From: Paenibacillus daejeonensis DSM 15491
GTDB taxonomy: Bacteria > Bacillota > Bacilli > Paenibacillales > Paenibacillaceae
NCBI RefSeq assembly: GCF_000378385.1
Contig: NZ_KB899665.1
Coordinates: forward strand, 292,752 to 356,751
Reading direction: 5' to 3'
DNA length: 64,000 bases
Shown here: one piece after another, positions 1 to 7,934 of the stretch
How positions within the stretch are numbered: position 1 is the stretch's first letter
How the letters are laid out: every line of letters starts with the position of its first letter
Made by a program: the position numbers and the translations under genes
The notes under the pieces: generated by a model
Told to the model about the DNA's origin: nothing
The model's database searches: none
What the model saw: only the letters and a program-made list of their open reading frames with translations

Positions 1-1
1 G

Positions 2-145
2 CTAGTATTTGTCATTATATTTATTCGTCGGAGTCAACCCGGCCGACTGCAGCTCATACTGAACAAAGATGATATCAAGCTCATGGTTCATGAAGGCATG
101 AAAATAAAGAATAAGCTCGAAAAACGAAAAAGAAATCAGTCTTAA
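2..145 (+). CDS. C-terminal end of an unidentified membrane protein (partial)
   Basis: The window opens inside a reading frame that stays open from base 2 to the TAA at 143-145. The visible 47 residues begin hydrophobic (LVFVIIFI) and then become basic and polar, ending in KRKRNQS. That pattern fits a last transmembrane helix with a cytoplasmic tail. It lies 12 bases before the first glycosyltransferase and probably belongs to the same glycan cluster, for example a flippase or polymerase. The family cannot be named from this fragment. Confidence 0.5.
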   Translation, partial: LVFVIIFIRRSQPGRLQLILNKDDIKLMVHEGMKIKNKLEKRKRNQS

Positions 146-157
146 AGGAGTGAAACC

Positions 158-1342
158 ATGAACATCCTCGCGTCAGGCATGGGATGGATCGACCACACGC
201 ATGGCGGGCTAAACCGGTATTTTGCCGATTATACCGCGGCCATGCAAGCTAAGGGGCACGCCGTCAAAGGTCTAATCACCGCTCACGGGGAGCGCACGAC
301 GGCACCTGCCTACATCCAGGAGGTACTGTCCAGAGAAGCCAAGGTGAATCCAATTGTACGAAGTCGGGCCTTCGCGAACAAGTTCCGTTATGAACTCAAG
401 GCCAGCCCTCCAGATGTGTTTAATCCGCACTTTGCTCTTTATGCGTCATTAATTACCCGGCAGCAGGTCCCATTAGAAGTTCCTATCGTGACACACTTCC
501 ATGGGCCTTGGGCACAGGAATCGCAGGTAGAGGATCGCGGGGCAAGTATGGGGCAGAAACTGCGCTATCAGCTGAAGAAGAATGTGGAACAGCTGTCGTA
601 TCGACGTTCCGATTATTTTATTGTTCTCAGTCAATATTTCCGGGATATTCTGGCCAATGAATATGGGGTCCCGACGAACCGGATTCATATCGTGCCTGGC
701 GCAGTGGATGTGGATCGGTTCCGCCCGGCAGTGGACCGTGAAGAGGTTCGGCGTAGTCTGGGACTGAGACCTGATCAGCCGGTACTGTTCTGTGCCAGAC
801 GGCTGGTCAACCGGATGGGCATCGACCGCTTGATTGCGGCAATGCCACAGGTGCTTAAGGAAGCAGCGGATACGGTTCTCTATATCGTGGGTGATGGTCC
901 ATTACGTGGCAGGCTGGGTGAACAAATCGAACAGCTGGGCCTGCAGCAATCCGTAACCCTGCTTGGTAAGGTGTCCAATGAGGACTTGGTCCGCTGGTAC
1001 CAAGCGGCGGATCTCAGCATTGTCCCGACAGTCACGCTAGAAGGCTTCGGGTTGGTAACCGTCGAGGCCCTGGCTTGCGGAACGCCTGTCCTAGGTACTC
1101 CATATGGCGGTACATTAGAAATTCTAGACCAATTCGATCGCAAACTATTATTCCGCGACCATAGTCCCGAAGCAATCGGGGATAAGATTACTGCTGTCCT
1201 CACTGGGCAATGCACGATTCCAAGCCGAGATGCCTGCAGAGCACATGTCATGCAGCGGTATACCTGGGATATCGTCTCCGAGTCTGTGACCCAAATCTTC
1301 GAGATGGCGGTCTCGGATCGAAGGAGGCTGATGGTACGATGA
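158..1342 (+). CDS. GT4-family glycosyltransferase
   Basis: Cytoplasmic retaining glycosyltransferase that would move a sugar from a nucleotide-sugar donor to a growing surface glycan; donor and acceptor cannot be read from sequence. The 394-residue length is typical of GT-B enzymes. The N-terminal half has an acceptor-side Rossmann fold starting MNILASGMGWIDHTHGG. The C-terminal half has GDGPLRGRL and the donor-site motif EGFGLVTVEALACG (the E-x7-E motif of GT4) near residues 292-305. An AAAGGAGTG ribosome site precedes the ATG. Its stop overlaps the next start in ATGA, so the two are translationally coupled, which points to one polysaccharide pathway. Confidence 0.88.
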   Translation: MNILASGMGWIDHTHGGLNRYFADYTAAMQAKGHAVKGLITAHGERTTAPAYIQEVLSREAKVNPIVRSRAFANKFRYELKASPPDVFNPHFALYASLITRQQVPLEVPIVTHFHGPWAQESQVEDRGASMGQKLRYQLKKNVEQLSYRRSDYFIVLSQYFRDILANEYGVPTNRIHIVPGAVDVDRFRPAVDREEVRRSLGLRPDQPVLFCARRLVNRMGIDRLIAAMPQVLKEAADTVLYIVGDGPLRGRLGEQIEQLGLQQSVTLLGKVSNEDLVRWYQAADLSIVPTVTLEGFGLVTVEALACGTPVLGTPYGGTLEILDQFDRKLLFRDHSPEAIGDKITAVLTGQCTIPSRDACRAHVMQRYTWDIVSESVTQIFEMAVSDRRRLMVR

Positions 1343-3657
1343 AAGTCGCCTTCTACAATCATACAAGCGATATTAGTGGGGCCGAGATCAGCCTGCTGCT
1401 GACGATGAAACATCTACAGCAGGCGGAACCGGTCCTTTTTGCGCCGTCTGGCGAATTGACCGAACGTGCTGCTGAGTTCGGTATTCAGACCGTCCCGCTT
1501 GAGTCCTACCGAGCGAGGTTGTCGCGCAATCCCTTGAAGTTGCTCAAGGACATAGGCGGAATGATGAAATCCGGTTGGCGGCTCGCCCATGCTATTCGAA
1601 ACGAGCGGGTAGAAGCGATTCATGCCAATTCGCTTCGCGCGGGTATGATGGCTTCTTTGTTCGTCTGGCTGCATCGCCGTCCCGTTATATGGCATGTGCG
1701 TGATATTCCACCGGGTGGAATGATTGGCCGCATGATAAATTGGCTGGCCGCACCTACAGTAACTGCAATTATCGGTATTTCCAAACCAGTGCTTGAAGGC
1801 TTTCCGCTAAAGATTCTACAGAAGCGGCTCCACCTGGCCCACAACGGAGTAGAAATCGAGGATCTCTCGGAGCTAGAAAGAGCTAGATGCCGGCAACAAA
1901 TTCGCAAAGAGTGGCAGACTTCACAGGAAAGCAAGGTAATGGTGATTATTGGGCAGGTGGCTCCATGGAAGCGACAGGAGGATGCAATAGCGGCAGCGGA
2001 GCGGTTGATCTGGGAAGGACAGGATGTATACCTCTGGGTAGTGGGAGCGCCGAAGTTCCGACAGGAGAATATTGATTACTTCCGGGATCTGCGAGAGCGG
2101 GTGGCAGAGGCGGGGCTGTTGGATCGGATTCGGTTCACTGGCTTCCGTGAAGATGTGACGGCTATTTGCTGTGCAGCCGATCTGTTGTTGCTTTGCTCCG
2201 ACAATGAGCCCTTCGGGCGAGTGATTACAGAGGCAATGGCTCAGGGGGTACCTGTGGTAGGTACGCGTGCCGGAGGCGTGCCGGAAATTATTAGACATGG
2301 AGAAGATGGGCTGCTATATGAGACGGGCGATGTGGATGAGCTTGTTGCGTGTGCGACACAACTGCTCCGTGATTCAACAACAAGACGTGTAATGGGCAAA
2401 AAAGCAGCGGAACGTGTACGCAGTACCTTCACCATCGAACGTACCGCTGCCCGTATTGAAGAGATTTACGGCACGGTACTTAAGAACTCCTTCAACAGAA
2501 GGATATCCTCTGCGCCGCGTGTCGCCATCGTCCACGATTATTTAAATCAGATGGGCGGCGCAGAGCGAGTGGTTGGGACGCTGCATCGCATGTACCCAGA
2601 AGCTCCAATCTTCACGACTATCGTTGACCGGGAAAAACTACTACCGGAGCTACAGAATGCGACCATTCACTCGACTTGGATGCAGCATATTCCTGGTATC
2701 CAGAAGCGTTTCAAGCTGTTCTTCTGGCTTTACCCACTAGCCATGCGCTCAATGAAGCTAGACGATTACGACTTGGTGATTAGCTCCAGCAGTGCATACG
2801 GCAAGGCAGCTCCTGTACGCAAAGGGGCCTTGCATTTATGTTATTGCCACACGCCAATGCGCTTTGCCTGGGATTTCGACACGTATATGGAAGGGATGAG
2901 AGTCTCTCCTGTCCTCAAAATGGCAGCTCGCATGCTGGTGATGCCGCTTCGGCTGTGGGATCGTGCAACCTCCAAGCGTGTCGATAGAATAGTTGCCAAT
3001 TCAACAATCGTTAGTGAACGGATCAAGGCGCATTACAATAGAGAAGCACCGATTCTCTACCCGCCAGTTAACCTGTCCCGGTATGAGCCGAGCGGAGAGC
3101 CTCCGGGGGATTATTTTCTGGTCGTATCGCGATTGGTATCTTACAAGCGTATTGATCTGGCCGTGGAAGCGTGCTCTGCCCTGAGTATGCCTTTGGTCGT
3201 CATCGGGGATGGTCCGGACCGAGCGCGGCTCGAGGAGCTGGCCGCTCCATGCGTACGCTTTATGGGTAGATTGCCTGATGCCGAGGTTCGTCAGTGGATG
3301 CAGGGATGCCGGGCATTCTTGTTTCCGGGGCTAGAAGATTTCGGTATTACACCGTTAGAAGTTAATTCCTGTGGCAGACCGGTCATTGCGTATCAGGGCG
3401 GTGGAGCACTGGATACCATAAAGCCCGGCGTTAATGGCCAATATTTCACCGAGCAAACCGTAGAATCTCTGGCTGACGTACTCAAGCGTTTTGACGAAAA
3501 ACTGTTTGATGAGGTACTTGTACGTAAGCATGCCGAGCAGTTTGATGAATCCCGCTTCATCCGACAGCTAAGCCAAATGATTGACCAGATGCACAGGACA
3601 CCCAAACCAGTCACCGGATTTGAAAATGAATCGCACCCTGTCCGCGCAAATGCATAA
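1339..3657 (+). CDS. Tandem GT4-GT4 fusion glycosyltransferase
   Basis: A 772-residue protein made of two complete GT-B enzymes in one chain. The first domain (about 1-385) starts MKVAFYNHTSDISGAEI and carries NEPFGRVITEAMAQGVP as its donor-site E-x7-E motif. The second (about 395-760) starts RVAIVHDYLNQMGGAERV and ends in a GT4 donor site with LFPGLEDFGITPLEVNSCG. The start at 1339 is preferred over an upstream in-frame ATG because AAGGAGG lies at 1321-1327 and the start overlaps the previous stop in ATGA. Two linked transferases could add consecutive sugars to one acceptor; that is inference. The second domain resembles WbaZ-type mannosyltransferases. Confidence 0.85.
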   Translation: MKVAFYNHTSDISGAEISLLLTMKHLQQAEPVLFAPSGELTERAAEFGIQTVPLESYRARLSRNPLKLLKDIGGMMKSGWRLAHAIRNERVEAIHANSLRAGMMASLFVWLHRRPVIWHVRDIPPGGMIGRMINWLAAPTVTAIIGISKPVLEGFPLKILQKRLHLAHNGVEIEDLSELERARCRQQIRKEWQTSQESKVMVIIGQVAPWKRQEDAIAAAERLIWEGQDVYLWVVGAPKFRQENIDYFRDLRERVAEAGLLDRIRFTGFREDVTAICCAADLLLLCSDNEPFGRVITEAMAQGVPVVGTRAGGVPEIIRHGEDGLLYETGDVDELVACATQLLRDSTTRRVMGKKAAERVRSTFTIERTAARIEEIYGTVLKNSFNRRISSAPRVAIVHDYLNQMGGAERVVGTLHRMYPEAPIFTTIVDREKLLPELQNATIHSTWMQHIPGIQKRFKLFFWLYPLAMRSMKLDDYDLVISSSSAYGKAAPVRKGALHLCYCHTPMRFAWDFDTYMEGMRVSPVLKMAARMLVMPLRLWDRATSKRVDRIVANSTIVSERIKAHYNREAPILYPPVNLSRYEPSGEPPGDYFLVVSRLVSYKRIDLAVEACSALSMPLVVIGDGPDRARLEELAAPCVRFMGRLPDAEVRQWMQGCRAFLFPGLEDFGITPLEVNSCGRPVIAYQGGGALDTIKPGVNGQYFTEQTVESLADVLKRFDEKLFDEVLVRKHAEQFDESRFIRQLSQMIDQMHRTPKPVTGFENESHPVRANA

Positions 3658-3666
3658 CTCACGTCT

Positions 3667-3720
3667 ACTCCCACCCTCCCAAACATAAACTGTACTAGCT
3701 ATGGTGGACAGGGAGGGAGT
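3667..3720 (+). promoter_or_regulatory. Possible hairpin masking the ribosome site of the next gene
   Basis: ACTCCC (3667-3672) plus TCCC (3677-3680) can pair with GGGAGGGAGT (3711-3720), leaving a four-base bulge. The right arm is the Shine-Dalgarno sequence of the gene at 3723. This could limit translation of that gene or act as a weak stop signal after the glycosyltransferase operon. No U-run follows. Confidence 0.35.
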
Positions 3721-3722
3721 TT

Positions 3723-4226
3723 ATGTTCAGAAGAAGACGGCGGCCGCTTCGTTTCCTGCCGATCGCCCTGCTTGCAGTTGTGCTGCTGTGGGGAGGATGG
3801 CAGGCATACGGGTGGCTGCAATCGTCGTTTGGCTCCAGTCGGGAGATGGAATTGCAGGAAACCGTGGATGCTTTCTATGCAGCGGAGCAACAAGGTGATT
3901 TCGGAAGCGCCTGGGAGCTGTTTCACTCGGACATGCATAAGCGGTTCTCAAAGGAAGCCTATATTGAAACACGCGCGCACGTAATTCTGAACCACTTCGG
4001 TGTCCAGACCTTTCAATACGCGGTGGGGGAGCCGGAGCTGGTCGGCGAGTGGCGAATGGACGATAATGCCTCCAAGCTGGCGCATGTGTATAAGATTCAA
4101 GTGCAAACGACATTCCAAAGTCCGATCTTCGGCCGGTTCGAGCTCTCCCAAGTCTGCTATCTTGCGCAAGAGAATGAGCAGTGGCGCATGCTGTGGGACT
4201 ACCAGCCGGATAGAGGCTCCTCTTGA
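3723..4226 (+). CDS. Membrane-anchored unknown protein, NTF2-like
   Basis: 167 residues. A basic start (MFRRRRRPLRF) leads into one hydrophobic helix at about 12-30, so the protein is probably a type II membrane protein with an outside domain. Residues 40-160 contain alternating helix and strand with LQETVDAFYAAEQQGDFGSAWELFHSDMH-type sequence, as in NTF2-like or DUF4878-like lumazine-fold domains, and end in aromatic strands (CYLAQENEQWRMLWDY). GGGAGGGAG is a strong ribosome site. The enzyme activity, if any, is unknown. The next gene follows 27 bases on. Confidence 0.6.
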   Translation: MFRRRRRPLRFLPIALLAVVLLWGGWQAYGWLQSSFGSSREMELQETVDAFYAAEQQGDFGSAWELFHSDMHKRFSKEAYIETRAHVILNHFGVQTFQYAVGEPELVGEWRMDDNASKLAHVYKIQVQTTFQSPIFGRFELSQVCYLAQENEQWRMLWDYQPDRGSS

Positions 4227-4253
4227 AATGATTATTCGTCATAGGAGGTCCAA

Positions 4254-4769
4254 ATGAGCAACCTAGTCTACTACCGCCCTGATTGTGACAGTCATGCTCC
4301 GGTGCGGCTGCACCGGAATGACCGGGGAATGCTGGTGCTGGAGATGGATGGCGTCAGCTACGAACGGATACAGATCGCTTATGGACTGCCGCGGGCGCTG
4401 CCCCAAGGATATATTGCTGTGCAAAATCAATTGGGGAAACAAATCGCGCTCATCCATTGCCTGAGTCTGCTCGATGAGGCCAGTCGCGCTGAGGCGACAC
4501 GCGAGCTGGAGCGGGCGGCTCTACTGCCGGTCATTGAACGTATTGACTCCATTGCCTATGAACAAGGAGATTGGGTGTGGCAGGTACAAACGAGCTGCGG
4601 CGCCGAGACGATTGTTATGCGTGCGACCAGCGAACAGCTTCACCGCCTATCCCAGCGCCGCTGGATCCTTGTGAATTATAACGACCATCGCTGCGAGCTG
4701 CGTGATCTGACAGCGTTGGATGATGTCAGCCGCCTGCAGGCCGAAGACTGGTTAGAGCGTTTCGGATAA
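4254..4769 (+). CDS. DUF1854-like protein
   Basis: 171-residue soluble protein with no signal or membrane segment. The C-terminal half has the pattern WILVNYNDHRCELRDLTALD followed by SRLQAEDWLERFG, which resembles DUF1854, a domain found at the end of some cyanophycin-associated exporters and also as stand-alone proteins in Firmicutes. AGGAGG lies 8 bases before the ATG. It probably shares a transcript with the upstream gene. No function is assigned. Confidence 0.55.
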   Translation: MSNLVYYRPDCDSHAPVRLHRNDRGMLVLEMDGVSYERIQIAYGLPRALPQGYIAVQNQLGKQIALIHCLSLLDEASRAEATRELERAALLPVIERIDSIAYEQGDWVWQVQTSCGAETIVMRATSEQLHRLSQRRWILVNYNDHRCELRDLTALDDVSRLQAEDWLERFG

Positions 4770-4791
4770 AACCCCGCCATTTCAAATCCTC

Positions 4792-4926
4792 TGTATACGC
4801 TTCAGAATTCTCTCTCATCGCCGCTTTCCGATCAGGTCAACTTCTTCTTCCCGCACGATGTTCTCCGCGTATCGACAGGTCCTGCATCAGGGACCTATCG
4901 CTAGCCTGTATTGAAAGCGTATACAC
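4792..4926. repeat. Inverted repeat in the 4770-5066 gap
   Basis: TGTATACGCTT-CA at 4792-4804 is matched in inverse by TTGAAAGCGTATACA ending at 4925. Between them is a second smaller inverted pair, AGGTCC and GGACCT. The segment could form a long branched hairpin after the DUF1854 gene. It has no T-run, so it is not a classical terminator. Confidence 0.45.
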
Positions 4927-4957
4927 GACAAAACCCTACAAGATTTACAGGTTATGC

Positions 4958-4986
4958 TTGACACGGATCGATATTTGTCATAAATT
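4958..4986 (+). promoter_or_regulatory. Sigma-A-type promoter for the small cysteine protein
   Basis: A perfect TTGACA at 4958-4963 is followed after 17 bases by TAAATT at 4981-4986. A second possible -10, TACAAT, lies at 5001-5006. The next gene starts at 5067, which leaves a leader of about 75 bases. Confidence 0.55.
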
Positions 4987-5066
4987 AAGGATAACTGGGA
5001 TACAATATGTAACATAAAGGATATTAAGATACATTTCGTATATCTCATTTCGAGGAGAGATCGTAG

Positions 5067-5324
5067 ATGCTAAGATCAGACCAATATTACTGCGTGGGCT
5101 GCGGCCGCATGGAAAAGCTAGAAGAGGCACAAGTGTTGTTCCGTACCGGCTTCTTCCGTATCGTTCACCCGCTTGGTTGCTGTGTCAGCTGCGGTGAACA
5201 GGATCAAAGCGCCCCTGACCTGTCTCATCCCCTCATGAATAACGACCCGATGCAAGAGGATGAAGATAAGCGCCCCATTGCCTATCCTTACAAAGAACGC
5301 AAAGAACTGGCCTACGCTTTCTAG
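5067..5324 (+). CDS. Small zinc-ribbon-like protein
   Basis: 85 residues. Two cysteine pairs, CVGC (residues 9-12) and CVSC (about 39-42, preceded by another Cys), fit a four-cysteine zinc site. The C-terminal part is acidic and then ends with basic and aromatic residues (YPYKERKELAYAF). GAGGAGAG precedes the ATG, the gene has its own promoter, and a terminator follows, so it is a stand-alone unit. I do not recognise the family. A metal-binding or nucleic-acid-binding role is a guess from the cysteines only. Confidence 0.65.
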   Translation: MLRSDQYYCVGCGRMEKLEEAQVLFRTGFFRIVHPLGCCVSCGEQDQSAPDLSHPLMNNDPMQEDEDKRPIAYPYKERKELAYAF

Positions 5325-5343
5325 CTCCCTTGAATGGACCTCA

Positions 5344-5378
5344 AGCCGCCGTGCACCTTGTTGCAGGGCGGTTTTTCC
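5344..5378 (+). terminator. Rho-independent terminator
   Basis: GCCGCC and GGGCGG arms, with a second GTGCA/TTGCA pair inside, are followed by TTTTT. It closes the small cysteine-protein unit before the ABC exporter. Confidence 0.65.
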
Positions 5379-5477
5379 ATATTGTCTAAAGGAATTGCTA
5401 AGTTTTTGCTAAATTACTACCAATGCCTGAGGCAGATCAGCTATAATAAATGGAAGTTTCATGAGAGGAGAGATGGC

Positions 5478-6434
5478 ATGACGTCCAGCTCGGCTCCTGC
5501 GGGAGCACATGCAGCCCTGCCCAATCAAGAACCGGTTGTCCGGATGCAGGGTGTTACCAAGCGAATAGGCAAGCGAACCATTATTGATAATCTCACGTTG
5601 GATGTTCCTCCTGGCGAGGTATTCGGCTTCCTTGGGCCCAATGGTTCAGGTAAGACTACGACGATCCGCATGATGGTCGGACTGATGAAGCTCAGTCAGG
5701 GTGAGATCCTGATCCGCAATCACAGCATTTCCCGTGACTATGAAAAAGCGATCCGGCATGTCGGCGCCATTGTCGAGAATCCGGAAATGTACAAGTATCT
5801 AACAGGCTATCAAAACCTGCTCCACTTCGCCCGCATGATTCCTGGCATCACCAGACAGCGGATCGATGAGGTAGTACAGCTGGTCGGGTTGAATGCTCGT
5901 ATTCATGACAAGGTCAAAACGTATTCTCTTGGTATGCGTCAGCGTCTGGGTGTGGCCCAGGCTATTATGCACAAGCCTTCGCTGCTGATTCTGGACGAGC
6001 CTACCAATGGTCTTGATCCGGCGGGAATTCGTGAGCTGCGCGATTACTTGCGCTTACTGGCCATTGAAGAAGGGATTACGGTATTTGTCTCCAGCCATTT
6101 GCTCTCCGAGATGGAGCTGATGTGCGACAGAGTTGCGATTATCCAGAGCGGCAAGCTCATCGACGTTCGGCCGATGCGTCAGCAGCAGATGGAGACGGAT
6201 CTCAGCAAAGTATTCTTCGAGGTCGATCAGCCGCAGACAGCGCTGGAGGTGCTCGAGGGTACGGGAGCTGCGCTTGAGGGTAATCACGTGGTATTCCTGG
6301 GCAATCGGGAGAACATTGCTGCGTGCAATGCGCAGCTGGTGCAAGCGGGGATCAAGGTATACGGTATCCGCCAACAGATCAAGACGCTGGAAGATCAGTT
6401 CCTTGAAGTGACGGGGGGCGAGAGAATTGTTTGA
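5478..6434 (+). CDS. ABC-2 type exporter, ATP-binding subunit
   Basis: 318-residue ATPase that would power an ABC-2 exporter. It has Walker A GPNGSGKTT near residue 51, signature YSLGMRQRLG, Walker B LLILDEPTNGLD and the switch His in VSSHLLSEME, followed by the roughly 90-residue C-terminal domain common in CcmA/NatA-type subunits. The start at 5478 follows GAGAGGAGAG; an upstream in-frame extension runs through the terminator and is rejected. It overlaps the permease gene by 8 bases. The substrate is unknown; drugs, sodium or lipid-linked compounds are all seen in this family. Confidence 0.9.
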   Translation: MTSSSAPAGAHAALPNQEPVVRMQGVTKRIGKRTIIDNLTLDVPPGEVFGFLGPNGSGKTTTIRMMVGLMKLSQGEILIRNHSISRDYEKAIRHVGAIVENPEMYKYLTGYQNLLHFARMIPGITRQRIDEVVQLVGLNARIHDKVKTYSLGMRQRLGVAQAIMHKPSLLILDEPTNGLDPAGIRELRDYLRLLAIEEGITVFVSSHLLSEMELMCDRVAIIQSGKLIDVRPMRQQQMETDLSKVFFEVDQPQTALEVLEGTGAALEGNHVVFLGNRENIAACNAQLVQAGIKVYGIRQQIKTLEDQFLEVTGGERIV

Positions 6435-7209
6435 TTTTTTGCAGCTCGTGAACAACGAGAATATGAAGATCTACCGTCGGGTTCGTACGTGGATTATGCT
6501 GGGCATCTTGCTGGTGCTGACACTCAGCATTTCTCTGTTGACTTACATATATAGCGGGAATATCTCCCCATCCATGTGGGACCTTATGCAGATTCAGTCC
6601 GTGATGTCGATCATGCTGGTGACCGTGTTCACAGTAGTCATTGCTGCGGAGACAGTGGCAGGAGAGTTCAGTACGGGAACGATTAAGCTGCTTATGATTC
6701 GCCCATGGAGCCGTTCGAAGATTTTGTTGTCCAAGTACGTGTCGCTCCTGTTGTTTGGCTTGTTCTTCATGGCCGTCATCTTCGTGTGGACTATCGTGAC
6801 TAACATGCTGTTCTTCGGCTATGACGCATCTCCTATCATGGGTTCTGACATGTCCCAGTTGACATATTGGCTGCTCAACTATGGTGCGGAGTTCATTACC
6901 ATGATCGTTATCGTTACCCTGGCGTTCCTGATTTCGACTGTCTTCCGCAGCGGTGGTCTGGCGATTGGACTGTCTCTGTTTATCCTGCTCGGCGGAAGCA
7001 TTGTTACGGGCATTATCAGAATGCTCGATTATGCGTGGGTCGATTATCTGCTGTTTGCCAACCTTTCATTAAGTGAGTATATCCTTGGCGATGCTTCTTC
7101 AATTACAGGTAAGCCTCTCGGATTTACGTTGGGCGTTCTCGCGGGATACTATGTCCTATTCATTGCTATCACATGGACCGTATTCAACCGGCGGGATATT
7201 GCTTCCTAA
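6427..7209 (+). CDS. ABC-2 type exporter, permease subunit
   Basis: 260-residue membrane protein with about six hydrophobic helices. It begins with a cytoplasmic helix and then WIMLGILLVLTLSISLL; the motif AAETVAGEFSTGTIKLLMIRPWSR is typical of ABC-2 permeases. The likely start is TTG at 6427 inside the end of the ATPase gene, so translation is coupled. It forms the channel for the ATPase at 5478. Confidence 0.87.
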   Translation: MFDFLQLVNNENMKIYRRVRTWIMLGILLVLTLSISLLTYIYSGNISPSMWDLMQIQSVMSIMLVTVFTVVIAAETVAGEFSTGTIKLLMIRPWSRSKILLSKYVSLLLFGLFFMAVIFVWTIVTNMLFFGYDASPIMGSDMSQLTYWLLNYGAEFITMIVIVTLAFLISTVFRSGGLAIGLSLFILLGGSIVTGIIRMLDYAWVDYLLFANLSLSEYILGDASSITGKPLGFTLGVLAGYYVLFIAITWTVFNRRDIAS

Positions 7210-7230
7210 TGATTTGAAGATATACCACAA

Positions 7231-7278
7231 TGGTCTGTTCCCTGTGAGATCCACTCTCCCTGGAACAGCCCATTTTTA
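7231..7278. terminator. Terminator between convergent genes
   Basis: TGGTCTGTTCC (7231-7241) pairs with GGAACAGCCCA (7262-7272) with one mismatch, and TTTTTA follows. It lies between the permease stop and the bactofilin stop and mainly serves the plus strand. Confidence 0.65.
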
Positions 7279-7281
7279 TAT

Positions 7282-7719
7282 TCAGCTCACTGCGCGCGCC
7301 TTTTCTTTGTCCTTGGCTTCTTTGCCATTCTTCGGAGGAGGCTCATCCTTGCGGGATGCAGGGACGGCAGCAGGAGCGGGCAAGACCATCAAGCAGTGAC
7401 CGTTGAGCTGGCCGCCTTCTTGAATAATTAGGGCAGCTGCGCTCACCGTGCCATGAATCTGACCTGTAGCCGTAATGATCAACCGTCCTGTGACCTGAAC
7501 CTCGCCATGAACGATGCCAGCTACAGTCAGGTCTCTGGAAGTCAGAGTCGAGTGGGCCACTCCGCATTCCCCGATGATAATCTCACCTGTACACGAGATG
7601 TCGCCCCGCACCTCGCCTTCAATTCTAAGGTCGGATTCGCAGACCAGCTTGCCTTCCGTGTGCGTCCCTTGACCAATCAACGTATCCGCTGACGAATAGC
7701 GACTTTTCTCCTTAAACAT
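7282..7719 (-). CDS. Bactofilin family protein
   Basis: 145 residues. The core (about 10-110) has the regular hydrophobic/Gly pattern of the bactofilin beta-helix (DUF583), for example GTHTEGKLVCESDLRIEGEV and a repeat about every 17 residues. A low-complexity Lys/Pro/Ala tail follows. Bactofilins polymerise without nucleotide into filaments that guide cell shape, motility or wall enzymes. GGAGGAGGTC precedes the ATG on the minus strand. It is a single-gene unit. Confidence 0.88.
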   Translation of the reverse strand: MFKEKSRYSSADTLIGQGTHTEGKLVCESDLRIEGEVRGDISCTGEIIIGECGVAHSTLTSRDLTVAGIVHGEVQVTGRLIITATGQIHGTVSAAALIIQEGGQLNGHCLMVLPAPAAVPASRKDEPPPKNGKEAKDKEKARAVS

Positions 7720-7934
7720 ACAGCAGACCTCCTCCTCCTCAAGATAAGGTGATGTCCTAGCCTCCTTAGCTATTTATTCGGGAGCTTGCTCCTTCATGAC
7801 AGAAATCTTGTTAGCCGGTTGATGCAAGTCTGTATTCTCCGGGTTATAGGAGAGTATAAGGCTGACTGAGGATGCAAAAACTAACTGGAACGTTAATGAG
7901 TTGTGTTTGCGAGCCTCCACGAAAGGAGTCCTCC

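Noticed and set aside
5334-5477. Longer N-terminus for the ABC-2 ATPase
   Set aside because: The in-frame extension reads through a terminator and its ribosome site is at 5478.
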